From positions 434,001-498,000 of the forward strand of contig WJXW01000015.1 of NCBI GenBank assembly GCA_015832175.1: DNA of 64,000 nucleotides. Reading direction: 5' to 3'. Below the pieces are notes generated by a model. It searched no databases. It was not told the DNA's origin and saw only the letters and a list, made by a program, of their open reading frames with translations. This DNA comes from Paraphaeosphaeria minitans. Its lineage: Eukaryota > Ascomycota > Dothideomycetes > Pleosporales > Didymosphaeriaceae. Position numbers and translations under genes: made by a program. Shown piece by piece: positions 43,671 to 55,083 of this stretch (position 1 is the first letter of the stretch; each line of letters starts with the position of its first letter).

Positions 43671-43900
43671 ATGGACAATGCTTTCTTTCCCGACCGTACG
43701 CTCAGCATCATCCCTGGCTCCGCCCTCACGAGATCCAAGCCGTCATGCAAGCCTACGAGTCCAACATCGCGATCACCTCACGCTGCGAGTACACCATCGT
43801 CTCCGAGACGACCACCGACGCCAGCGACGACTTGTCCACCCACAGCATCGCACCAAGCAGCCCGTCGCAGCGCTACGTGAACGCGCACTGGCCCATCTGA
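43671..43900 (+). pseudogene. Small gene with one frameshift
   Basis: From ATG 43671 the frame reads MDNAFFPDRTLSIIPGSALT, then coding sense passes to another phase: EIQAVMQAYESNIAITSRCE ... RYVNAHWPI and TGA at 43898-43900. In that second part nearly every codon ends in C or G, strong evidence of selection as coding sequence. No GT-AG pair explains the shift, so one nucleotide seems lost near 43733. Alternatively translation starts at ATG 43745 (51 residues). Family not recognised; about 76 residues if joined. Confidence 0.5.
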
Positions 43901-44273
43901 ACCTTCATCCGAAGCCACTTATAGAGTCAGACTGTGCTGCTACTATCTATTCTTTACACAATATATCTTCTCTGCCTAGGGATCTAACATGCGATGCGAC
44001 GCGTTGCTGCTTGTGCTAGATGTTGATTCCGATCGCCGCCTCGTCGACTTTCCCTCCACCTCGACGCGCAACCCTAGCATCTGCAACCGCATGGAAACTG
44101 GGGCTGCAAATTGGATGGGGGGTGCAACTTGACCTAGTACTATGAATATATTGCACGCTATGAGCTTGGAAGAACTTCTGAACTCATTTTCTCTTTGTAC
44201 TTCGCGTCGATTCTTACGTTCCTGCTCATATCAATTATAATCGCGTGGTTGAATTGAAATTATAAGTGCGCGT
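43901..44273. other. Intergenic, nothing recognised
   Basis: About 370 bp. AT-rich past 44130. Confidence 0.4.
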
Positions 44274-46974
44274 CTACCTACATCTCTGCCTCTTACTACT
44301 ACCCGTTGCCCTACCTACATCATCCGCCACGTCAAATAAGGCTGGACGCTTTACGCTGGGGACGTAAGCGCGGAATCCAAGAAAACTGTGCCATTCACGA
44401 CTGACCATCCTATACTCAGCTCTTCTAGCCTCTATGGCTCCTGGTGCCTCTTCAAGGCCGCGTGCGTATATTGCTCCCGCTATCCACGTTGTGTGACTTG
44501 CCTGATCATTTGATGTCTTTTCTTCAATGCCATAGTCTCTCTTGAATCCACCGCTTTTGAGATAGACGCGCGATATAGCAATAGCGACATGTCTATAGTA
44601 GGTAATGTTTACGTTGGTCTGTAGATGGATTCGTGCTTCTTCTTTCAGTATATTGGTTAAACGGGTACTGGGCCAAGTTCCTTCGTCCTTCGGCCACAGG
44701 AAAGGTGACTGAATTCCTTTCTTTTCCCATACCAGTAAGTCCAGGCTTCTCCAGAATGGCAAGATGAACCACAAGTAGTATACAACAAGCTCGCCGACTT
44801 CTCTAGGGAGGTAGCGATGAATGATTTTTGTAGATCCACCAATGTTGTATCCCTTATGATACGCGGTCACCGTGCTCACGAGTCCATCCTCGATGAAGAT
44901 GCTCCGATGATGCCCGTTCACTGTGTTACAGTGTCGTAAGCGGAGAATTTCTGTCCCACGAGCAGGTTGACCAGCAGTAATGTGTATAAGGAGCAGGAGC
45001 CGCTCAAGAAACGAATCGATCTTCGAGATGTACTTCTTCGCCGCTCCTGCTTTCCAAAAAACCTTGGAATCTTTCTTACGTAACACGATGAATTCGGCGC
45101 GTAGCGCATCGGCTTGCAAGATGCGATGGAGCATCCATCGTTTCTCTTTTGGCAGGACATCATCGTTTCGGGGATCCTTGCAGAAGTTCCAGCCTTTCGC
45201 GTTTTTTGTCGGGTCGTCTTTCAAGTCGCGTAGTTCGAACGTAGGGATTACGTCTTCTCGCTTTTCGTCACCATGGATTAGGAAGAGCTGCTCTAACTCA
45301 GACTGTGCCATCGCGACTGAGTAGCAACGAACTTTTTGAAATCAGCTACGCCTAGCTCAAGCTGTTTATATGTGAGCCGTTCGTGGTCATCAGACCAGTA
45401 GATGTGGCCTAGGCTTGTAGAGCTGTTCCTGATCTTTTTTCCGTACGCTCGTAACCGTAGCACCCAATTGAATGGTGACCGACTTCCACGGATCATGAAG
45501 CGCTCGCGCATCTCGTCCAGCACATCCGATGGATGCTCGATTTGTCCCTCTTCTGCCATCATGACTGACATCTGAATGACAAGCATCTGCGATATCTTGA
45601 CAAAAGCAGACAAGTACGATGTGAAGGAAGATACGTCCCGAAGGATGTTTTTCTCGGGGTCCACTCCCAATGCGGCAAGAACCCCTATTGCTGTGCTCTC
45701 GAAAAGATCTCCTTTAAGCGTGTGGTCAAGTATTGAGATACAGAAATGGAGGCAATCACGGTCGAGCCGGTCTTCTAACGACTTTTGCACAATATTGGTG
45801 CCTTTTTTAACATCATCTCTTGTCTGTTGACTTTGCTTAAGCCCTATGAGCTCTTGACCGATAGCTATCATCTCGTCGAGGTGCCCTAGCTGGCGAGCAG
45901 TCAGACGGTAGGCCAGCTCGATACGATTCTCTGGCTGAATTGTTCGGTATGCAAAACAGATAAGCCTTTTGAAGACTTGTTTATAGCTGCGATACGTCGA
46001 GTCGCGCAATTTAATCATCAGTGGCCGGTCGAAAGCTCGCCTACGCTGAATGAAGCTGTTGATGCGGGCTTGGTCAAAAACATTGACTTTGTCGTCTCGT
46101 ATGGAAGTATGCGCTTGTTCCACGACGCGGTCTAGGCTGTCTGAGAATTCAACTAGGAGAGGGTCTGATGCTGTGCTGGCAGGGCTTGCTAGACGGACAA
46201 CTTCGATGAATGAGTGTCCGTGGAGATATTTCGGCCAGCGTGTCATCTCCAGCCAGGGTGAGACCTCGGTTGGCGCAGCGTTGTCCAGAATTCTGTCTTC
46301 GAGTGTCTCGTTTCTTGGTCTCCATGCTCCAGCACCTCATCGATCTGAGCGCGTATGTATTCTGCCTCAGGTAACTTCGCGGCCGTTTCCTGTCGCCGCA
46401 GCGTTTCTTCTTCTTCCTCAACTTCAGCCGGTGAGACGACTGCGAAGTACTGACTTTTCCAGCCCTGTACAAAGAGACGCTGGCACGAAACCTTCTTCCA
46501 ATCAGGCGCAATGAGCGCGTCAACCTTGGTGGGGCGACCTGGACCGCGTCTATGCTCATAATGCCGGCTCTGGCAATGCTTCTGCATTATCCTTGGCGAC
46601 AAGCAAGTGTAGTCGCACGTTTGGCAAGACAAGCCTTCGTGTATAGGAAGATGCGGCAAAGCAAGCAATCCTGGTCGAGGAAGTTCGAACTCTGGTAAAT
46701 CAAGATCAACTGGACCTTTGAGTATAAGCTTCTCGATAAATAGTATTCTTGCTTTCTTCGATGAACCAATCTCTAAATGATGGGCATGCCACCTTGTGAT
46801 GTAGGATAGGTACTGTTTGGGCTTGACGCCCATAGCGCATGGGATACAAATCCACAATCGATAGTCTGTCAGGAAATAGAAAAGATCCATAGCAACGCGT
46901 AGAATGTTCTTAATGCGTTTATCGTTCACAGTATGGTAGTATTGAAACTTAAATGCTTCAAAGCCAATAAACAC
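44274..46974 (-). pseudogene. DUF3505/tyrosine-recombinase-type element protein, broken
   Basis: Three consecutive minus-strand frames make one protein. The first (46974-46243) holds a zinc-finger-like CQTCDYTCLSPRIMQKHCQS with H residues and a GRPTK basic patch, as in DUF3505-type proteins. The second (46246-45293) opens WLEMTRWPKYLHGHSF. The third (45311-44274) has the recombinase-like core: AGQPARGTEILRLRHCNT (candidate catalytic Arg), KIIHRYLPREVGELV, YYRHVAIAISRVYL (candidate H and R) and EWHSFLGF. Phase changes near 46290 and 45320 look like 1-nt frameshifts. In related fungal proteins I recall, a RecQ-type helicase follows; here the sequence stops at 44274 and no helicase is present. 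The true start is also missing (first codon is GTG). Confidence 0.7.
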
Positions 46975-47169
46975 TAAGAAAAAGAAGTGGCTGGTTGTAA
47001 TTTCCCCCTATCTCGTCTCTATTGCCAGCTACTATAGCGCTGCGTGAAGATTGTGCAGTGAGGGACATCACAAATGGCAGACACTGTCTTAGCAGGAGTA
47101 CGATACTATAACGAGCGTTAAAGTATCTCAACAAGCTGTGTTAAACTCTAGTGCGAAGAGCCAGTGCTA

Positions 47170-49036
47170 CCCGCGCCACTCGCCAACCCCTGGTTGGCGC
47201 TGCGCAGCTCAACGCAACTTCGCAGCCCAACGCAACTTTTTGCTCTCTATCAATCTACTTTGTTGTTTTTATCGCCCACAACCATGCCTAAATATTACGG
47301 CGAAAGTCACGAAATCGAGACACGTATCTGCGATTGTATCGACAGCTTTGGCGGCGCAGAAATACCTAATATTGCGGCGGCGGCGCGCGATTGGAGTGTG
47401 CCTGTAACGCGACTCCGCGCTTGATTAAAAGGCCGTATCAGTCGCCATGATCGCGCTGGCACAAATCTACGTCTATCGCCTATACAGGACGAAGCTCTGA
47501 AGTCATATATACGACGCTGCGACTCTATTGGCATGCCCTGCCTTATGCCGCAGTTAAAAGGCGCTGCTCAGTATATCCTTGATCGATCGCATCCAGACGG
47601 CAGAGCTCCCCCACTCAGTAAGGACTGGCCAGCGCGCTGGCTGCAGCGAAATCCTGAGTGCCGCCGTATCAAGCAGAAACCACAGGATATTAATCGTACG
47701 GCAATGGCGACCTTTGAAGCTTACGCGTATCACTTTACGGAGCTCAATAGGGTGATCACCACCTATGGTATCACCCGCCGCGATACATATAATATGGACG
47801 AAACAGGATTTCGCATAGGCGTCGGCGGCAGTCAGTGGATAGTTACCATGGAGGTAGATCGCCCGCAGGTCTCTGCGTCAGAGACCTCGCGCGATTATAT
47901 CACCTCTATCGAATCAATTAGTGGTGATGGCGAGGTTCTCGATCCTCTACTCGTTGTACAGGGCGTCAATCATCTATATCAGTGGTATACAAATACCGAC
48001 CTACCTGATAGCTATATGATCGCCACATCAACTTCTGGCTATACCAACGATACAATATCAATCGAGTGGCTTAAGTTCTTCGACAAACAGACGCGCGCGC
48101 GCCAGCAGGGCGTATGGCAATTGCTTATATTTGATGGATTTGGCAGCCACCTCACGATCGAATTTATCGAATATTGCGACAAGCATTATATACTACCTTA
48201 CTCACTACCGCCACACGCGTCTCACCACCTACAGCCACTTGACGTGGTATGTTTTCAGCCATTGAAGCACAATCATAAGATGGCTGTAGAGATAGCTACC
48301 CGTACAGGCTGCACAGATTTCAATAAGGTAGAGTTTCTCAACGCCTATCACAATATTAGAATGGCAACCTTCAAGCGCAAAACAGTACTCAGCGCCTGGG
48401 AGCAATCAGGCATATTTCCATACAATCCAGAGATCGTATATATGAAGCTACCTACGCCAATACGTACGCCATCACCTGATCTATCACCAGTCGACTCATC
48501 ACCTATCGCCAATACGCCTACTTCATACGAGCGCCAGCACAAAAAGATATCGCGCGCCCTCAAAACAAGCAATATATCAAGTAGGAGACTTCGCAAATTT
48601 TTGCAGAGCTCTCAACTACTGATCGACAGTCTCGCGCTCGCCCAACGAGACCTCAGCGAGATCACCGCTGCAGCTCAACAACGCCAAAAAAGGCAGGTCA
48701 AAGATATCAGACAGGTACAGAGAGGCGGTATAGTGACTGTACAGTCAGCGCGACGAGCTATCGATCAACGCGTAGAGGTAGAGGCTCAAAAAGTGGCTCG
48801 CAAGGCGGCACTCGCAGGTCGCGCAAAATCAGCCCAAGAAGGTCACATCTCTCAGAGAAATGACTGTAGATCCAGCTCTACTTGCTACACCAAATCCTCC
48901 ATATATCAGCCCATATAATTGATATTTACGGCTTCAAAATCCAGCTCGTATTTCGATTCTCTATACAAAGTTGCGTTGGGCTGCGAAGTTGCGTTGAGCT
49001 GCGCAGCGCCAACCAGGGGTTGGCGAGTGGCGCGGG
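47170..49036 (+). mobile_element. Fot1/pogo-like DNA transposon (Fot-B)
   Basis: 1,867 bp between TA dinucleotides (47168-47169; 49037-49038). The terminal inverted repeats, about 70 bp and identical by eye, start CCCGCGCCACTCGCC and include the palindrome CGCCAACCCCTGGTTGGCG, so each end can form its own hairpin. Unrelated to the Fot-A TIRs. Confidence 0.95.
47284..48918 (+). pseudogene. Fot-B transposase with one internal stop
   Basis: ATG 47284 opens MPKYYGESHEIETRICDCID; a TGA at 47422-47424 follows VTRLRA, after which the same frame runs uninterrupted to 48918. The DDE triad is visible (YNMDETGFRIG, LLIFDGFGSH, HLQPLDVVCF), preceded by a CENP-B-like DNA-binding region (ARWLQRNPE). About 545 codons. 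Only one lesion separates it from an intact transposase: TGA in place of a likely CGA Arg codon. Confidence 0.9.
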
Positions 49037-49224
49037 TAGTCGCGAGAAGAGTTTTGGTGAGGCGAAGCGTTAGCGTACGCACGGTACAGCTCAGCATAAG
49101 CGAGCGAATCAGTAACCAATAAATTGGAGGGAGGGCAGTGTCCATTTAGCAATATAGCTCTAGAAACCTGAGGATTTCCAGAAGTGCTTCTCGCAGTTTT
49201 TGCTAAACTTTCCTTCGCTAGTTC

Positions 49225-50237
49225 CTAAGCTTTATCAGAATTGACTGCAACAAGGGAAAGAAAAATACCACAGGCGACGAACATGTACGAACTCACGCCA
49301 AAAGCTCCCTGATATCCTTCTTCAGATATGCCCATAAGATCCCAAACAAGCTCACCAAGAAAAACACTACCACCATAGTAAGTGTGATGAATCTCCAACT
49401 CAACCCTTCTTGGTAATATATTCCCCATCCTTCGGCAGGCTGGCCAGCTTTTCCATGAAGCTCCCCACAAATTCGTCGGGGGAGCTGATCGAGGATCCAA
49501 GTATCATTTCCATTGACGCAAGAAGGGTCGTTGAAGAGATGAGCTAGATATTGTGGGTCGACTGGTGGCCATACTCAAGGTGGACCAGGAATGCAGCGAT
49601 ACTCTGCTTGTGTGGAAGGCTCAACGCGATCCTTGGGCGGGATGCATTCGCAAGACGATGGTACGCAGCAGGGGTTATGATGTCGCACTTCTACATTGCC
49701 GCCTGATATGCATTCGTTATTACACATTCTCAGTGTAAATTGTAGGTAAATAGATGACTTACCCAATGGAAGTCGGAACTTCACAAAGAAGATGCCTTTC
49801 ACTTCATTGAGAGATGGTAAAAGCTTAATACGACCTCTTCGTTGTGAATACTTGTCACGCATAAAGGTGAAAAGCTTCCGATCACAAGTAACACTTTCGA
49901 TGCGGTCCTGGGACAGTGATTTTCGGAAGCGGTTGGCGTGCATGCAAGATAGAAGATGTAGCATTTGTTGTTGTGAAGAACCGCAAGGTGAAGGGGACGT
50001 CGTTGCCACTAGGGGACTATTGTTGTGATGCGGCAATGATAGTGTATTCTTGTTTTTGAACCTCGACGTAAGTTTTGAAAAAACGTCTTTGAGCTCTAGA
50101 TCCAATCGCCGGTATAGCGTTTTCGCTTGACTCTGACTTGCAGGATCCGGACCTTGAGTGACTGTGATTTTGGATCCAATGGATCGTTTCATTCGGTCTA
50201 CAAGGTCCACGATGCCGTTTTCTCGTTGCTCGAGCAC
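49225..50237 (-). pseudogene. Decayed fungal membrane-protein gene
   Basis: Matches a mould family with a cytosolic N-terminus and C-terminal membrane segments. ATG 50237 opens the frame; the core reads SQDRIESVTCDRKLFTFMRD, VKGIFFVKFRLPLG, then a 60-nt intron (49703-49762, GTAAGT...TATCAG) to GNVEVRHHNPCC, CECIPPKDRVEPS and AEYRC. The frame then meets TGA (49575-49577) but continues sensibly (SCVNGNDTWILDQLPRRICG, AEGWGIYYQEG, a membrane segment TMVVVFFLVSLFGILWA). A 1-nt loss near 49310 moves the last part (QGAFGVSSYMFVACGIFLSL) to another frame. Function of the family is unknown to me. Confidence 0.7.
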
Positions 50238-50298
50238 ATTACTTCAAAGATTTTGTTGCATCGCTTTCATATGTCAGCAATGTGGGAATAATACATTG

Positions 50299-50830
50299 TT
50301 TTTGATCGACAGGGAATTCCGCAAGCTCTGCTCCACAACCGGGATGGTACAACGAAGAAGCGCAAAGTTGCAGGCGGATGTGAAGAGGAGGACCTAGATG
50401 AAGAATCGAGCAACGAAGATAGCGATAATAGCGATGGTAGCGTGTCCACTGTCAATACCGACGACGAGTTTGAGGATGATGTTCGTACACTGCGAGACTA
50501 CACTTTTATCAGGGCTATTGTAGACGCAAACACGTTCGAGATGCACAACCTGGTACAGCTAGCAACGCGTCAATGGTTAAAATCTGGAGGCCAACTTGAT
50601 AGATGGAGGGCGCAATTCATCTCCAATTTGTGCTCAGAGCTGCCGACAGGAGAGCGTAAGAACTGGGAGAAGTGCCAGGCGCTGTTTCCACACGCACGAG
50701 CGGCATTAGCACATCGGCCGAAGGATGGCGAGTCACTAAAGGAGTGGGCGTTGTTACTGTATAAAGCGGCATGGTATGCATGACAACGAGGCAGAGCAGG
50801 CGAAGCAGAGCAGATGTCAATAATGTCCTG
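50299..50830 (+). pseudogene. NLR-type (NB-ARC/TPR) protein fragment
   Basis: Plus-strand frame resembling the region between the NB-ARC module and the TPR array of fungal NLR-like proteins: FDRQGIPQALLHNRD, a charged linker, DEFEDDVRTLRDYTFIRAIV, EMHNLVQLATRQWLKSGGQL, ELPTGERKNWEKCQALFPHA, LKEWALLLYKAAWYA. A TGA at 50782-50784 stands where the family has Trp, after which QRGRAGEAEQMS continues the TPR helix. The nucleotide-binding domain upstream and the remaining TPRs downstream are missing. It abuts the start of the minus-strand membrane-protein pseudogene. Confidence 0.7.
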
Positions 50831-51054
50831 TTGGTCTTCGCCACCTCTACCTCTAGAACCTGCGCTTCCTCTTTACGTAGCTGTAGGTCTCCTCTCTATT
50901 TGCTAAGTAGCGCCTTGATCTCATCTCTATGATCCGCAGCGGCTGGGCTACTTGGTCGGCCACTGTGACTCACGATAAAGTAGCACTGTAGCCCAGGCGT
51001 CTTAAAGAAGGTCTGCAATCTGACCTTGGTATATAGTTAAGTTGTGTCGCCTTT

Positions 51055-51357
51055 CTATAACTCCCCATGCTTCTTCTTGTAGTGCTTCCTTAGTCCATTT
51101 ATATTGATTGTGATGAAGTCGCATTCTTCCGCGTTATAGTAGAACGCATCTGTTGGCTCTCTAAGTACCTCAATCGGCTTTCCTAGCGGCCGTGGGAGAC
51201 TGACCGTCTTTGGATCTTTGACCCGGAAGTGTTTGAAGTGCTTAATAATTGTGAGGCGGATCTTTATTGGTATAGTATGGTGTTGGTGGAGATGGACGTT
51301 AAGATTCTGTACGCCAGCCTTGTGGCTCTTATAGATTAGGACCCTATACCTACGCAA
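51055..51357 (-). pseudogene. DUF3505-type N-terminal fragment
   Basis: About 100 residues: YRVLIYKSHKAGVQNLNVHL, a conserved hydrophobic middle (SLPRPLGKPIEVLREPTDAF) and a degenerate finger ECDFITININGLRKHYKKKH. It resembles the N-terminal section of the DUF3505/recombinase protein family seen at 44.3-47 kb and could be a detached piece of such an element. It ends 8 bp before an inverted copia-2 LTR. Confidence 0.6.
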
Positions 51358-51364
51358 GTACTGG

Positions 51365-51575
51365 TGTCAGATCTCACGTATTGTGCGAATTCTGATGAAT
51401 TTTGAACAATGGATTTGATGAAATTGATTGATTGTGTCTGTGTTTTCGCGTCGTGCGTCTTAGGAGTTTTTATGTTCTTGTGTTCTCCCTTGCTCCCATC
51501 GGCAGGCTCCTTGTCCCACCTCGGGAGCCAGCCACCTCGCTTTGGTTACGGGAACAGGGCTTCTGTTATTTGACA
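51365..51575 (-). repeat. Solo LTR of copia-2, inverted
   Basis: Reverse complement of the 35738-35948 LTR, 211 bp, one difference by eye (GACAGAATC versus GACACAATC). Neither side carries copia-2 internal sequence, and the 5-bp flanks (ACTGG, TGTGC) do not match, so it is a solo LTR whose flanks have been rearranged. Confidence 0.85.
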
Positions 51576-52526
51576 TGTGCATACTATTAATAAGAGTACA
51601 AAGTTGTTTAACTGTAATCAACTGCTAGGCCTCTTTTAAGGGGTAGATAGTCTCTCACGTATTTTAACGATAAAGCGTGGAATATAGGCGGACGCTAATA
51701 CCTGAATCCCTATACAAAATACGTGGCGCTAAAGGTAGATTTGCAGAAAGATTAATTAAAAACGTGGAGTTAACATCCTTGTTGTGCGCGGGCCAACTCA
51801 CACTACTTACGCCTGACACCATAGTAACAGCATGCGGGGCATACAGGGCATACCAGGCGGTTTAAGAAAATGATAAAAATATGCCACGCATACTGTCCTT
51901 AATACCCAACTACCTAGACCTACATACCACGCATGCTAGCTCTGTCAGCCTATCCACCCAGACCTATATACCGGGTATGCCAGGCATGCGTGGCTCGTGG
52001 TTAGGGCGTGGCAGACCCCCACATAAGCTTTAAACATTTTAGGAGGTTTGTAACATGCCACAAACGTGGCACGTATGCGAGGTGCTTACCACTTATGGTA
52101 GACATTATTAAATTTTTGCTACAGGTCTAAATACTGCTACCGACTTTTAGCGCTTACTAGTGGATGGATCTAGATATTACCATCTACTCTTAGCGCTTAC
52201 TAGTGCATGGGTTCTTAGCATTACTGCTTACTCTTAGCGCTTACTATTCCTTTTCGCGATTACAGTTTCACTTCCCCGCTTTTCACCACTTGTAAGCAGA
52301 GACATCCAAGTGGTTACTCACCACTCGTTCATGACATTTTTTCATTGGGGACGTGGTACATGATGTGAGCTGATTCGCCACATGTGTTGTCTGTAGTCTT
52401 AGCTATCCCGGAGTTAATAAGCGGGGAGTTTCTCCGCGTACATATACCTACCTAATGCCGTGAGATTGGAACATCAAAGAGAACCGCCCCTTGCGACGAT
52501 ATCTTCAACCTCAGAAAGCATAGAAA
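51576..52526. other. Intergenic, with a short repeat
   Basis: About 950 bp, AT-rich, with many palindromic GGCATGC-like words near 51830-52000. No gene. Holds the 43-bp-period repeat at 52148-52245 and, next to the SDR start, presumably its promoter. Confidence 0.4.
52148..52245. repeat. Three copies of a TAGCGCTTACTA motif, 43-44 bp apart
   Basis: TAGCGCTTACTA at 52148, 52191 and 52235, two preceded by TACTCT; the intervening GATGG/CATGG segments are partly alike. About 290 bp upstream of the SDR start codon, so it could be a decayed repeat or a binding-site array. Confidence 0.6.
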
Positions 52527-53374
52527 ATGCCAGTATACGTTATCGTGGGCGCTTCGCGCGGCATCGGCGTACGGTGTCCTGTCCCACTATCCGCGATCCT
52601 CCTAACATTCCACAGTACCAGTTCCTCAAGACCCTATCCTCGCAAGACCCCTCAAACGTCATCATCGGCACAGCCCGGACCGTGGAGACTACCCAAGAGA
52701 AAGTCGCCGCTGATGGCCTAAAGAACGTCCACATCGTCCACGCCAACATGGACGATCATGCCTCCCTCACAGCGGCTGCCAAAAAGACGGCCGAAATATC
52801 CGGTGGTGTGGTCGACTACCTCATCGTCAACGGCGCGTACTTTGCCCTCCCGTGCTTCTTCAACGCCGCGGACGACCACGTCGGCAAAGAAGATCTCTTC
52901 CTGGACGAACTCAGGCAGATCATGCACACCAATGTCGCAGGCACGCTCTTTGCCTTCAACGCCTTCGTGCCGCTGCTGCTGAAGTCTTCCATCAAGCGCG
53001 TCTCAGCCATCTCCTCCGCCGCCGCTTCCACAGACTACATTGTCGGCGCCGAAGACCCAATCAGCATCCACTACGCCCTGTCCAAAGCCGCGCTGAACAC
53101 GCTGGTGGCCAAGTTCGCGGCAAGGTATAAGCAGGACGGCGTGCTGTTTGTGAGTATCAGCCCCGGGTGGGTGGACACGCATACCAATATGCCGGCCGAG
53201 GTGATGGATAAGGTTAGTAAGCCGTTATACCGTTGGGACAAGGCTTTGAAGGGACCGACTCCGCGGGAGCAGAGTGTGGAGATGGTTTTGAAGGTGATCG
53301 ATGAGCTGAAGGAGGAGCAAAACGGGGAGTTTTTGAGTCAGCATGGGAATCATGTGTGGTTGAATGAGAAATAG
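52527..53374 (+). CDS. Short-chain dehydrogenase/reductase
   Basis: 266 residues after removing a 47-nt intron (52569-52615, GTACGG donor, CCTAAC branch, CCACAG acceptor). Exon 1 (MPVYVIVGASRGIG) holds the NAD(P)-binding GxxxGxG loop and joins directly to YQFLKTLS. Further SDR marks: IIGTARTVE at the cofactor-specificity strand, LIVNGAY (NAG-like), SAISSAAAS with the catalytic Ser, and HYALSKAALN with the Tyr-x3-Lys pair; SPGWVDTHTNMPA closes the fold. Classical soluble SDR; substrate not deducible. High GC3 and no lesions. A longer unspliced frame from 52460 lacks the glycine loop and is not the real start. Confidence 0.92.
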
Positions 53375-55083
53375 AAGAGATCGATTTTGTGGCAGGGAAC
53401 GATGGGCTATTTATATCTTCCCATATTTGGCTGGCTTTCCCCAAGAACTGCGAGCTCGATGAATAGATCGCTCGACTGGTCGGAAAATTTCTCCGCAGCA
53501 GAGAGATTCTCTACGTATGATCCCGCATGCCGTCCGACCACCAGTCAGCATGCGTTGGATTTCATTTGCATCAGTCAGGCTTGGCTCTACACCATCAGTG
53601 CTCGCTGTTCTAGATAGTTCCCCTGATATGCTTCAGCGTCAAGGCTACTACCACATGTCACTTTTGCCCACCATGCAACTTCTCTTTCAATTTTCCACGA
53701 CGCTGCATTATGGTCGCCGCGGAAATATATATCTAGGGTTATGTATCAGAGACATCAACAACTGTCAACTACTAGAAGGTAGCCTCCTCAAATATCTGTC
53801 GTCGCCTCCCAGCGCCCTTTGAAAAAGCACCAGGCGAACAAGCTCATCAATATTATGCTCGTAGGGATCAAAACGCCAATCTACAGGCTCTCATTGGCAT
53901 GGAATTGCCAATCTCATGCTCTATCATCGTACCAACCGAAGCTCACACACAAAAGACAGGGATGGCAAATTAACGACCTAAAGAACGAAGTAGCTCCTCG
54001 TACGCAGCAGGCGCCCTCTTCTGAACTTGAATTGTCGGAGGTGCTGATACCTATAGCAGGTGAAGGAGTTCTCTATGCCGAAGTCGATGATTGCCCAGGC
54101 AGGGCTTGGTGGAGAAAGTATCGTTGCATGTACGTGTCCCTGATGTGTCCATATTTGTATAGCCATTCCATGGGCCAGTATTCAACCTTCACCTCGGGCC
54201 CTGAATGAAGGCATATGGACTGATCTGTGTGGCCTTATGAGCACGCTACTTGTGTGAAAAGGATAACGCAATCCGTGAGGACAATCATCCCGAAACACTA
54301 AAGTATCGTTCGCTGTGCGCCTTCTGTCACTGATCTTCGAGAACCTATGGTTTCTCGGGAGGAGGATGTCGATATTGAATGTTTGTGGGTGTATTTGAAA
54401 GGATCAGACATGCTATTCAAGCGAAGAGAAGATGTACCTACCTTGCTTGAAATGTGAATAGGCGATAGCTAAGATCGCCTCGCACACTAAGGGTTCCGAC
54501 AACCAGAGGCTACAAGGCAGTCGGAGGACGACGAACCGAATGAGGGAGGTTCGTTTGCTCTGCGCTTGCATTACGTGGGTCTTTGTTACTAGCAGGGGTT
54601 GCGCTGCGATGGCACGTGGGATGGGCTCGGGCTCAGCATGCATGCGGCGAGGTTCCTTGTGTAGGGAAGAACCTATGGGCTTTTCTGAATCTTGGCCGAC
54701 CTGGGACGTTTCGGTCGAATCGGCATGACAAGAGGTTATGTTTCTGTCAATATGAGTAGGTTTTTCCTTTTTTCGAAAGCGTTTCTGTCGTGATTGAGGA
54801 GGCCATAAAACAGGCCAGTGCCTCCGGCATCACTGGCAAAAGACAACACACCTTTCATCCTTGCAAAGATCAAGAAGCTGACCAAAGATGCTACGTATAT
54901 CAAAAAATTTAGAGAGGTTCTTTTTACGAATCAACTTATGGCGAGCACAACGTCACAAAAACATTCGACGCACAATGTATCAATCCGATCAAGAAACAAC
55001 GATATCAAGTATCTCGGAAGTGAAACCCGCATGCACGAGATGCGATAACGTTTCAGCAACCGAAAGATTTGATTATGGGACCA
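53375..55083. other. Long stretch without a convincing gene
   Basis: About 1.7 kb. A 129-codon plus-strand frame (53819-54208) and a 76-codon one (54818-55048, KIKKLTKDATYIKKFREVLF) are the best candidates but have no recognised domain or splice partner. Confidence 0.4.

Noticed and set aside
51365..51575. 5' or 3' LTR of a second complete copia-2 element
   Set aside because: Neither flank has copia-2 internal sequence, primer site or polypurine tract; only a solo LTR is supported.
52460..52615. Unspliced N-terminal extension of the SDR frame
   Set aside because: It lacks the glycine-rich loop, whereas splicing 52569-52615 supplies it exactly.
53819..54208. 129-codon frame downstream of the SDR
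   Set aside because: No domain, no splice partner, and the opposite strand is about as open; not enough to call a gene.
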